Source: Methanosarcinaceae archaeon
GTDB taxonomy: Archaea; Halobacteriota; Methanosarcinia; Methanosarcinales; Methanosarcinaceae
DNA length: 6,631 nt
Direction of reading: 5' to 3'
Assembly (NCBI GenBank): GCA_030596385.1
Contig: JAUVKD010000049.1
Coordinates: 1-6,631 of the forward strand
Shown: piece after piece, positions 1 to 4,966 of the stretch
Layout of the letters: each line of letters begins with the position of its first letter
Numbering within the stretch: position 1 is the first letter of the stretch
Position numbers and translations under genes: made by a program
Notes under the pieces: model-generated
Seen by the model: the letters and a program-made list of their open reading frames with translations, nothing else
What the model was told of the DNA's origin: nothing
Databases searched by the model: none

Positions 1-296
1 AGTATATTGGATGTTGTGCCATTAAAGCCGTACACTGTGCCGTTAGCGACGAACTTGACGTCTACATCGGCTACTACGTTACCTGTGTTGGTTGCAGTGA
101 ACGTTGGATCAATTGTCGCAGTGTTGCCTGCAAGTACGTTATCGAAAGACGTATCGAGTGTATTCAGAGCAGTGTTCTGTGATCCTGTTACCGTCAATGA
201 ATATTCTCCAGGGTCAACTGCTGATGCAATTGATGCTAAAAACGCTCCGGCAATTACTACAAGAACAATAGCTATTGCTAATATTTTGTCATTCAT
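1..296 (-). CDS. Small secreted beta-rich protein, 3' end beyond the left edge (partial)
   Basis: I do not recognise a named family. Reading leftward from the ATG at 296-294, 98 residues are visible and the frame is still open at the window edge. The N-terminus is a Sec-type signal peptide: Lys4, a hydrophobic stretch at about residues 5-21, and a likely signal peptidase site after Ala26 (ASA|VDP). The mature part is rich in Thr, Asn and Val, has no cysteines, and contains TNTGNVVADVDVKF at about residues 69-82. The neighbouring gene has a closely similar TNTGDADATVSVNF, so the two are probably paralogues. This alternating pattern fits a beta-sandwich surface protein; that is inference. The signal is not a class III (type IV pilin) one, because there is no charged-Gly cleavage motif before the hydrophobic stretch. 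The start is supported by a strong Shine-Dalgarno site 7 nt upstream. It lies 25 nt downstream of the neighbouring gene and is probably co-transcribed with it. Confidence 0.8.
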   Translation of the reverse strand, partial: MNDKILAIAIVLVVIAGAFLASIASAVDPGEYSLTVTGSQNTALNTLDTSFDNVLAGNTATIDPTFTATNTGNVVADVDVKFVANGTVYGFNGTTSNI

Positions 297-302
297 TTTA
301 TT

Positions 303-313
303 TCACCTCCTTT
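303..313 (-). promoter_or_regulatory. Strong Shine-Dalgarno site of the leftmost gene
   Basis: On the minus strand this reads AAAGGAGGTGA, almost fully complementary to the archaeal 16S rRNA 3' end, with the core ending 7 nt before the ATG at 296. It fixes both start and strand, and it is much stronger than the site of the gene transcribed just before it. The second protein may therefore be made in larger amounts from a shared mRNA (inference). Confidence 0.8.
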
Positions 314-321
314 CATGTCTT

Positions 322-774
322 TCATGAAAATAACACCTCTATTATACCTATATAATCTAACGCAGGCTGCCCCGGGGGTATTCGGACTCTTGCCTCATAG
401 TGTGTGTTAGACCCTGCTGGAACCTTATCTGTCAAAACGGCTGTTGTTCCATCATCATTTAATGTGTTCCATACGGTGCTACCAAGTGCATAATTTGAAG
501 CACTTATTACATACGTGCCGTTAACCAACCCGAATACCCCATCATAACTCGATGTAAAGTTTACACTCACCGTTGCATCTGCATCCCCGGTGTTGGTTAA
601 TACTAATGAATCAATTATAAAATTGTCCGTGAAATCCGTGCCCGCTTTATTCGCGGAGAAATTAGTCAAACTGGACGTAATTACTGTGTTTTGTCCGGCA
701 GCTACTATTTGCGGAAATATACAAAACCCCATTCCGATAATAGCTATTATGGTTATTAATCTCTTCTTGCCCAT
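322..774 (-). CDS. Small secreted beta-rich protein (150 aa), paralogue of its downstream neighbour
   Basis: Complete 150-residue protein of unknown family. The N-terminus (MGKKRL, then a hydrophobic stretch at about residues 6-20) is a Sec signal peptide with a likely cleavage after Ala26 (VAA|GQN). Cys18 lies in the hydrophobic stretch but the preceding residues do not form a lipobox, so it is not called a lipoprotein. The mature part of about 124 residues has no transmembrane segment and shows alternating polar/hydrophobic strands. It includes SLVLTNTGDADATVSVNF, a VPAGSNTHYEARVRIPPG turn-strand region, and an end in IGIIEVLFS, which together look like an immunoglobulin-like or fimbrial-type beta-sandwich (inference). 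The region from NTG onward resembles the next gene. The start is the ATG at 774-772. Only a weak GGATG lies upstream, with a TATA-like element at 791-800 close enough that the mRNA may be nearly leaderless. It is divergent from the ATPase operon. Alternatives include an S-layer-associated or TasA-like filament subunit; neither can be shown here. Confidence 0.82.
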   Translation of the reverse strand: MGKKRLITIIAIIGMGFCIFPQIVAAGQNTVITSSLTNFSANKAGTDFTDNFIIDSLVLTNTGDADATVSVNFTSSYDGVFGLVNGTYVISASNYALGSTVWNTLNDDGTTAVLTDKVPAGSNTHYEARVRIPPGQPALDYIGIIEVLFS

Positions 775-790
775 AATCTTCTATACATCC

Positions 791-800
791 TATTTTTATA
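791..800 (-). promoter_or_regulatory. Possible TATA box for the secreted-protein pair
   Basis: On the minus strand the bases read TATAAAAATA. With the usual archaeal spacing of about 25 nt, transcription would start near the ATG at 774 and give a leaderless or very short-leader mRNA. That fits the weak Shine-Dalgarno signal of this gene. No clear purine-rich BRE is visible upstream, so this is tentative. Confidence 0.3.
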
Positions 801-905
801 GATAGACGTTTTTCCCCGGGCTCATTTTCTACTGCCATTGAGTATACTTATTATGGGAGATTTCGATAAACCCCGATATCAAAACACTCACATATAAGAT
901 TGGCG

Positions 906-925
906 AAAATGTGGGTTAACATTTT
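906..925. repeat. Inverted repeat AAAATGT / ACATTTT, possible operator
   Basis: Perfect 7-bp arms (906-912 and 919-925) are separated by 6 bp, a spacing typical of a dimeric regulator site spanning two turns of the helix. A third AAAATGT copy lies at 998-1004. The palindrome sits about 19 bp left of the TATA-like box at 944-956. A role as a binding site is inference, and in AT-rich DNA such an arm pair could occur by chance. Confidence 0.35.
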
Positions 926-943
926 ATGATATGTAAGTAATAC

Positions 944-956
944 AATATATAAATAT
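944..956. promoter_or_regulatory. Strong TATA-like box, orientation uncertain
   Basis: AATATATAAATAT is the best TATA match in the divergent region. Read rightward, it would start transcription near 976, leaving about 190 nt of leader before the ATG at 1166. Read leftward, it would leave about 150 nt before the ATG at 774. Neither fits a normal short archaeal leader, so it may drive a regulated long leader or a small RNA. Confidence 0.3.
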
Positions 957-1120
957 CCCTTTATGTAACTTTTAGAGGCAGTCACACTTTGGGGCACAAA
1001 ATGTCACATGCATGAAAAACGGAATGGATGAAATCGTGCAGAGAAAACATCAATAATGGATGGATCACTCTATGGTGATTCTTGACGGACAACTATTGAA
1101 CAATTATCTCATCAATTTTA

Positions 1121-1128
1121 TTATATAC
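1121..1128 (+). promoter_or_regulatory. Probable TATA box of the ATPase operon
   Basis: TTATATAC lies about 40 nt before the ATG at 1166. With archaeal spacing the transcript would begin near 1150, a few bases before the GAGGT ribosome binding site at 1156-1160. This would give a short leader of normal type. The surrounding DNA is very AT-rich, so other alignments are possible. Confidence 0.4.
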
Positions 1129-1165
1129 TTTGAGATTATTATAATATAACAAAGTGAGGTATTTC

Positions 1166-2035
1166 ATGGAACTTGGAAAAATTCCAACAGGTATTGAATC
1201 ACTTGATTCACTAATAATGGGCGGTATACCGTCCGGTTCATTTGTAATGCTTGTAGGGGAAGTCGGGGCAGGCAATGTTGAATTTGCATACACTTCTGCC
1301 GTGAAATTGGTTAATTTAAAAAATGACCCAATTCTCCATGCATCTGTAAAAGAGCAGATCGAACGAGATGGTGTCGAATATCTGGTAGTTCCGGAAAAGA
1401 TATGTTATATTTCATTTACCCGTTCAAAAAACGACGTACTTAAAGAGATTGCACGCTCATTCCCGCCGCAGTTTGCCAGAGTCTTCAGGGATAATATGTT
1501 CTTTAAGGACTTTTCATCACTTTATTACAGTGGTTCGGTCGCCCCTGCATCATGGTTATCGAATGCGGAAAAAATCGATCTATCCGTGTTAAAAGGCGGC
1601 GGAAGCAAAAAATTGCTTGAAGAGTTAATATCATTTCTTGATGCAAATGCACCGCATAACCTGGTAATTATCGATTCTATCACAAATCTTGTACGTGCAT
1701 GTTCTGACACAGTTGAATGGTTTGATCTGGTATCGTTCCTTTCTATGCTTCAACGGGTTTCTAAAAGATGGGACTGTCTTATCTACGGTCTGATGACCGC
1801 AAATATATTTGAACCAAGTAAAGAAACCGAAATATTGGATTGTGGGGATGGAATAATGGTATTTGATTGGTATATCAAGAGTACATTTCAAAGGCAACAG
1901 ACAATGTATGTGAAAAAGTTCAGGGGTCTTATGCCGCACATGGCAAAGGATAATCTTGCAACCTTTGAAACCAATGTTACAAGCCTTGATGGATTTAATG
2001 TTACTAACGTAAAACGGATATCCGGAAAAAGATAG
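1166..2035 (+). CDS. KaiC/RAD55-like RecA-fold protein with degenerate Walker A (predicted pseudo-ATPase)
   Basis: A 289-residue protein with the layout of a single-domain KaiC/RAD55-like protein. It opens with the usual lead-in IPTGIESLDSLIMGGIPSG (residues 6-24), followed by the P-loop position GEVGAGNVEF (31-40). Here the essential Lys is Asn37 and the Ser/Thr is Val38. The strand that normally carries the catalytic Glu-Glu pair reads ISFTRS (82-87) with no Glu. The Walker B strand is kept (NLVIIDSITNL, Asp170), as is a C-terminal KKFRG resembling the KaiC K-x-RG element. The fold is thus kept while ATP hydrolysis is very unlikely; this is loss of key residues in an intact frame, not a pseudogene. 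From memory, haloarchaeal RecA/RAD55-like proteins share a similar GEaGAG-x2-EF-x-YTSA region, so the degeneracy may be a family trait. A GTG at 1154 is in frame, but it lies inside the ribosome binding site GTGAGGT, five bases before the ATG at 1166, so the ATG is chosen. It is the first gene of the operon. Confidence 0.88.
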   Translation: MELGKIPTGIESLDSLIMGGIPSGSFVMLVGEVGAGNVEFAYTSAVKLVNLKNDPILHASVKEQIERDGVEYLVVPEKICYISFTRSKNDVLKEIARSFPPQFARVFRDNMFFKDFSSLYYSGSVAPASWLSNAEKIDLSVLKGGGSKKLLEELISFLDANAPHNLVIIDSITNLVRACSDTVEWFDLVSFLSMLQRVSKRWDCLIYGLMTANIFEPSKETEILDCGDGIMVFDWYIKSTFQRQQTMYVKKFRGLMPHMAKDNLATFETNVTSLDGFNVTNVKRISGKR

Positions 2036-2047
2036 ATATATGAAATG

Positions 2048-2056
2048 CTTATAAAT
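2048..2056 (+). promoter_or_regulatory. Possible internal promoter before the second ATPase gene
   Basis: CTTATAAAT is preceded by the purine-rich GAAATG, a good BRE/TATA pair, in the 52-nt gap between genes. The predicted start is near 2077, just at the AGGAGTG ribosome binding site (2077-2083) before the ATG at 2088. It could give the catalytic KaiC-like protein extra transcription. This rests on sequence pattern only. Confidence 0.3.
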
Positions 2057-2087
2057 GATTGGAGTTATATAATTATAGGAGTGTAAA

Positions 2088-2780
2088 ATGATTCGACAAA
2101 GTACAGGAATTCCCGGACTAAATGAAATGCTGGGAGGGGGATTGCCAAGTGGGCAAACTATTGCAGTGATAGGTCCGGCAGGTAGTGGAAAAACGACTCT
2201 TGCACTCCAATTCATATGGGATGGTCTTACTAAAGATGAATTGTGCATGTTTCTCAGTCTCGAAGAAAATGAAAATAAATTGATTGAAACTGCATCAAAA
2301 TACGGATGGGATTTTAAAAAGTATCTCGATGCCGGCACACTGTCCCTGATCAAACTGGATGCGTTGGATATTACAAATACAATAACACACTTAAAAACCG
2401 ATCTTCCGCATATCATGGATTCAACCGGTGTCAGCAGAGTTGCAATTGATCCGTTCAGCATAATCGAAATGGCATACGAGAACGAGCGTGAAAGACGAGT
2501 TAATATATTTGATCTGTGCAGTACCCTGAATCAAACAGGTGCTACGACCATGATCACATCCGAAATTGGCTCAGACATGCACAGTTCAGTGTATAAGGTT
2601 ATTGAACATGTGGTTGATGGTGTGATACTACTTCATCGCATACGTGAAAGTGAATCAAGGAATGTATTGCATGCAATTGAAGTTGTCAAGATGATCTGGA
2701 CAAACCATTCAAAAGAAATTAAACCATATGATATCACACCTGCAGGAATGAATGTTCATGTAAGATCTAAGATGTATTAA
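2088..2780 (+). CDS. KaiC-like single-domain ATPase with full catalytic motifs
   Basis: A 230-residue RecA-fold ATPase of the KaiC family, the usual length for a one-domain archaeal member. It starts with the family lead-in TGIPGLNEMLGGGLPSG (6-22), then Walker A GPAGSGKTT (29-37), the strand MFLSLEENE with the Glu59-Glu60 pair expected for catalysis, and Walker B RVAIDPFS (Asp121). Near the C-terminus, where KaiC-type proteins have K-x-RG-x-x-H, it has KMIWTNHS, so the RG is lost but the His is kept. Of the four RecA-like proteins here it alone has the complete catalytic set, so it is the best candidate for real ATP turnover, probably in a hexameric ring in the cytoplasm (family knowledge). 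The second KaiC domain and the autophosphorylation part of cyanobacterial KaiC are absent, so a clock role is not implied. The ATG at 2088 has AGGAGTG 4 nt upstream. It sits between two degenerate relatives in the operon, which suggests a partnership. Confidence 0.9.
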   Translation: MIRQSTGIPGLNEMLGGGLPSGQTIAVIGPAGSGKTTLALQFIWDGLTKDELCMFLSLEENENKLIETASKYGWDFKKYLDAGTLSLIKLDALDITNTITHLKTDLPHIMDSTGVSRVAIDPFSIIEMAYENERERRVNIFDLCSTLNQTGATTMITSEIGSDMHSSVYKVIEHVVDGVILLHRIRESESRNVLHAIEVVKMIWTNHSKEIKPYDITPAGMNVHVRSKMY

Positions 2781-2812
2781 ATTGAAAATATATTAGATGA
2801 GGGTTATGTTTA

Positions 2813-4123
2813 ATGTCAGATAAGAACAAATTCCAAAAACTTGCCGAAGGTTTGTTGGGGATAAAAGCCGCACCGGAAGAAAAAGCGGAAGTCGTCGAAG
2901 CAGGAGATGAATTTACACCGGAATCGATCGAAGAAGTGACACCTGCACCCGAGCTTATTGAAGAGGTAACATCCGAACCAATCCCGATCGAAGAGATGGC
3001 GGAACCCGAGCCTATTGAAGAAGTAACATCCGCATCAATGCCGATCAAAGAGATGGCAGAACCGGAGCCTATTGAAGAGGTAACATCCGCACCAACGCCG
3101 ATCGAAGAGATGGCGGAACCGGAGCCTATTGAAGAGGTGACATCCGAACCAATCCCGATCGAAGAGATAGCGGAACCGGAGCCTATTGAAGAAGTGACAT
3201 CCGAACCAATCCCGATTGAAGAGATGGCGGAACCCGAGCCTATCGAAGAAGTGACATCCGAACCAATCCCGATCGAAGAGATGGCGGAACCCGAGCCTAT
3301 TGAAGAAGTGACATCCGAACCAATCCCGATTGAAGAGATGGCGGAACCCGAGCCGATTGAAGAGATCGCACCTGTACCCACTGCGGTTAAGGAAGATGTT
3401 GTCATAACACCGGTGCCAACACCGAAAATTGAAACGGTAGTATCCAAAGAGACATCGTCTGCACCGGTATCCGGCAGCTCTCCTCTTGTAAAACCACAAA
3501 TACCACCAGCCACGACCAACACAACATACGACCCCTTGTTGAATTTCTTAAGCTCCAACTTAATGCAAGAGATGCCGGAAGACATTGTATCAATTATGGT
3601 AAAAGCCACCCAACTTTTGAAAGCGGAAATTGTTACATTTGAATTCTTAGTGAAACAAAAAAACATGCGCGGGATTACGATATGTGTGGACCGCCCTGTT
3701 TCGTATTATATTAAATCATTAGAAAGCCGCAACATCGATTCGAGTAAGCTACAATTTATTGATGCTATTACAATATTCTCCGGTAAATCACCGGACAGAT
3801 CAGTCAGTAACATCAGATACATAACAAACCCTTCTGATCTGACATCTCTTGATATCACAATTATGGATTCGATCGAGGCACTTGAAAAGGAAAGCGTTAC
3901 AGATGGGGAGAAGTTTCTACTTATCGATTGTATTGCAGCACTTCAGCTTTATGCAGAACCTACAAGACTCGGTACATTTGTGCATGACCTTGCAGCAAAA
4001 TTAAGGGTTTCAGGTGTTTACGGGGTGTTTTTCCTGCTGCATGAAAATAGTGATGGTATGCTTCATCACACGATCCAATCATTCTGTGACCAAAATGTGT
4101 CGCTTGAGAAACTATATACCTGA
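2813..4123 (+). CDS. Acidic repeat protein with C-terminal P-loop-less RecA/KaiC-like domain
   Basis: A 436-residue two-part protein. After a short basic/hydrophobic start (MSDKNKFQKLAEGLLGIK), residues about 20-187 are Pro/Glu-rich and very acidic. They contain seven tandem 19-residue units of consensus EPEPIEEVTSEPIPIEEMA (residues 47-179) plus a partial eighth. A Pro/Thr/Ser-rich linker follows to about residue 239. The last about 197 residues, from DPLLNF, resemble a KaiC-type domain with its front end missing: MRGITICVDRPVSYYIKSLESR corresponds to the strand and helix after the P-loop, and FLLIDCIAALQ (Asp372) corresponds to Walker B. A later VYGVFFLLHE strand also fits. No Walker A is present anywhere, so it cannot be an ordinary ATPase. 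The acidic part is probably an extended, disordered tether between partners. There is no signal peptide or membrane segment, so it is cytoplasmic. The ATG at 2813 has GATGAGGG upstream. The domain assignment is moderately sure; the function is unknown. Confidence 0.85.
   Translation: MSDKNKFQKLAEGLLGIKAAPEEKAEVVEAGDEFTPESIEEVTPAPELIEEVTSEPIPIEEMAEPEPIEEVTSASMPIKEMAEPEPIEEVTSAPTPIEEMAEPEPIEEVTSEPIPIEEIAEPEPIEEVTSEPIPIEEMAEPEPIEEVTSEPIPIEEMAEPEPIEEVTSEPIPIEEMAEPEPIEEIAPVPTAVKEDVVITPVPTPKIETVVSKETSSAPVSGSSPLVKPQIPPATTNTTYDPLLNFLSSNLMQEMPEDIVSIMVKATQLLKAEIVTFEFLVKQKNMRGITICVDRPVSYYIKSLESRNIDSSKLQFIDAITIFSGKSPDRSVSNIRYITNPSDLTSLDITIMDSIEALEKESVTDGEKFLLIDCIAALQLYAEPTRLGTFVHDLAAKLRVSGVYGVFFLLHENSDGMLHHTIQSFCDQNVSLEKLYT
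2951..3370 (+). repeat. In-frame tandem repeat, 57-bp unit, seven copies plus a partial eighth
   Basis: Units begin at 2951, 3008, 3065, 3122, 3179, 3236 and 3293, with a partial copy from 3350. The period is exactly 57 bp (19 codons). Copies 5 and 7 are identical and copy 6 differs from them at only two bases, while copies 1-3 differ more. The right-hand copies are therefore probably recent duplications. Each unit also has an internal two-fold pattern (EPEPIEEVTS then EPIPIEEMA). All differences keep the frame, so the array evolves as coding sequence. Confidence 0.95.
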
Positions 4124-4141
4124 GATATTTGAGGTGAGATT

Positions 4142-4864
4142 ATGAGTGTAAAGATGATACGAATGAAATCCGGAATTGAGGGACTTGATGAAATGATCGA
4201 AGGCGGTTATCCGTTTCCTTCAACAATCTTGCTTGCCGGGGATACGGGTTGCGGGAAGACAACATTTGCAATGCAGTTTCTTGCCGAAGGTGCAAAGGAA
4301 GGCGAACAATGCCTGTATTTTACAACATTTAGCGAGCCTGTACAGTGGATGCTGACTTTCATGCAGTATGATTTTATTGACAAGGAGTTTTTTGAGGAAA
4401 ATATAAAATATGTCGACCTTGGAAGTCTGCTGAGAAATGTTTCATCTATCGAAGATATCCTTTCTATTATAGAAAATGAAATAACCAAATACTTGCCGCA
4501 GAGGATTGTTATAGACCCTATTACGGTAATCAAGAATATTGTTGATTCATTGTCTGATAGATCGAAATATAAGGATTTGCCTACAGCCAATGATTATCGG
4601 ACATTTTTATATGATCTCTCAACAATGCTAAAAAATTGGAAGATTGTAACGATTTTGATAGGTGAGAGCAAGGTTGGTGAAATATATCCGTATGAGGTTG
4701 CATATTTAACGGATGGTGTTCTGATTCTCTATAACCTGGAAACGGAAAGCACACGGCAAAGATATCTTGAGGTACTAAAACTCAGGGGAACCAATCATAC
4801 TACCGGAAAACAATATGCCACCATGTCCGAGAAAGGAATATCGCTACATCCGGAAATGGGATAA
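4142..4864 (+). CDS. KaiC/ArlH-like single-domain ATPase
   Basis: A 240-residue RecA-fold protein of the KaiC family. Visible features are the lead-in SGIEGLDEMIEGGYPFPS (10-27), an intact Walker A GDTGCGKTT (33-41), Walker B RIVIDPITV (Asp125), and the C-terminal KLRGTNH element typical of KaiC-type proteins. At the catalytic-glutamate strand it reads YFTTFSEP, so only one of the two glutamates remains (Glu65) and the first position is Ser64. It should bind ATP, but hydrolysis may be slow or absent. The GYPFPS-x4-AGD-x-G-x-GKT layout recalls ArlH (FlaH), the KaiC-like archaellum protein that binds ATP and works beside the motor ATPase ArlI. Being the gene just before a VirB11-type motor ATPase fits that comparison, but this is not proof of orthology. 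The ATG at 4142 has an excellent GAGGTGA site 4 nt upstream and lies 18 nt after the previous stop, so co-transcription and coupled expression are likely. Confidence 0.9.
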   Translation: MSVKMIRMKSGIEGLDEMIEGGYPFPSTILLAGDTGCGKTTFAMQFLAEGAKEGEQCLYFTTFSEPVQWMLTFMQYDFIDKEFFEENIKYVDLGSLLRNVSSIEDILSIIENEITKYLPQRIVIDPITVIKNIVDSLSDRSKYKDLPTANDYRTFLYDLSTMLKNWKIVTILIGESKVGEIYPYEVAYLTDGVLILYNLETESTRQRYLEVLKLRGTNHTTGKQYATMSEKGISLHPEMG

Positions 4865-4966
4865 TTTGACAAGGATCTTTTTAGGGATACTCTCCATGCC
4901 AACACTGCATTAATGTAATCCGAAATAATTCGACATGTGTAAAAGAAGTCGCGGGGGTATTATAGT

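Larger units (their letters stand above)
775..1165. other. Divergent intergenic region without a supported gene
   Basis: About 390 nt separate the leftward secreted-protein genes from the rightward ATPase operon. I see no convincing coding frame: ATG-started frames here are under 20 codons and have no good ribosome binding site. The region is AT-rich with TATA-like stretches at 791-800 (minus), 944-956 and 1121-1128 (plus). It also holds a 7-bp inverted repeat at 906-925, two GTCACA direct repeats at 981-986 and 1003-1008, and a weak 5-bp hairpin (ATCAC/GTGAT) at 1064-1079. It is probably the two-way control region. An untranslated RNA starting near 976 is possible but not shown. Confidence 0.6.

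Noticed and set aside
7..327. A 106-codon plus-strand open frame at the left edge
   Set aside because: It lies opposite the secreted-protein gene, which has a clear signal peptide, a strong GGAGGTGA site and a paralogue. The plus frame has none of these.
320..329. Palindrome TTTCATGAAA overlapping the stop of the upstream secreted-protein gene
   Set aside because: It is only 10 bp, overlaps the stop codon and lies in an AT-rich gap; it is too short to call an operator or terminator.
1631..2461. A 276-codon minus-strand open frame spanning two ATPase genes
   Set aside because: It crosses two well-supported KaiC-like genes and the gap between them, shows no motif, and is explained by chance openness opposite those genes.
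2951..3370. CRISPR array or mobile-element repeat
   Set aside because: Units are directly adjacent with no unique spacers, have a period that is a multiple of three, and encode a conserved peptide, so this is a coding tandem repeat.
2767..3666. A 299-codon open frame on the minus strand with Gly/Ser/Ile-rich repeats
   Set aside because: It is the mirror image of the 57-bp coding repeats. Its low-complexity sequence has no family features, while the plus-strand frame has a good ribosome binding site, operon position and a recognisable C-terminal domain.
2088..4864. A KaiABC-type circadian clock
   Set aside because: The KaiC-like proteins have one domain and lack the second domain and phosphorylation region of cyanobacterial KaiC, and no KaiA or KaiB is present.
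4878..4882. Five-T run after the ArlH-like gene as a terminator
   Set aside because: The run is short and no stem precedes it; the next gene is on the same strand about 100 nt away, so read-through is more likely.
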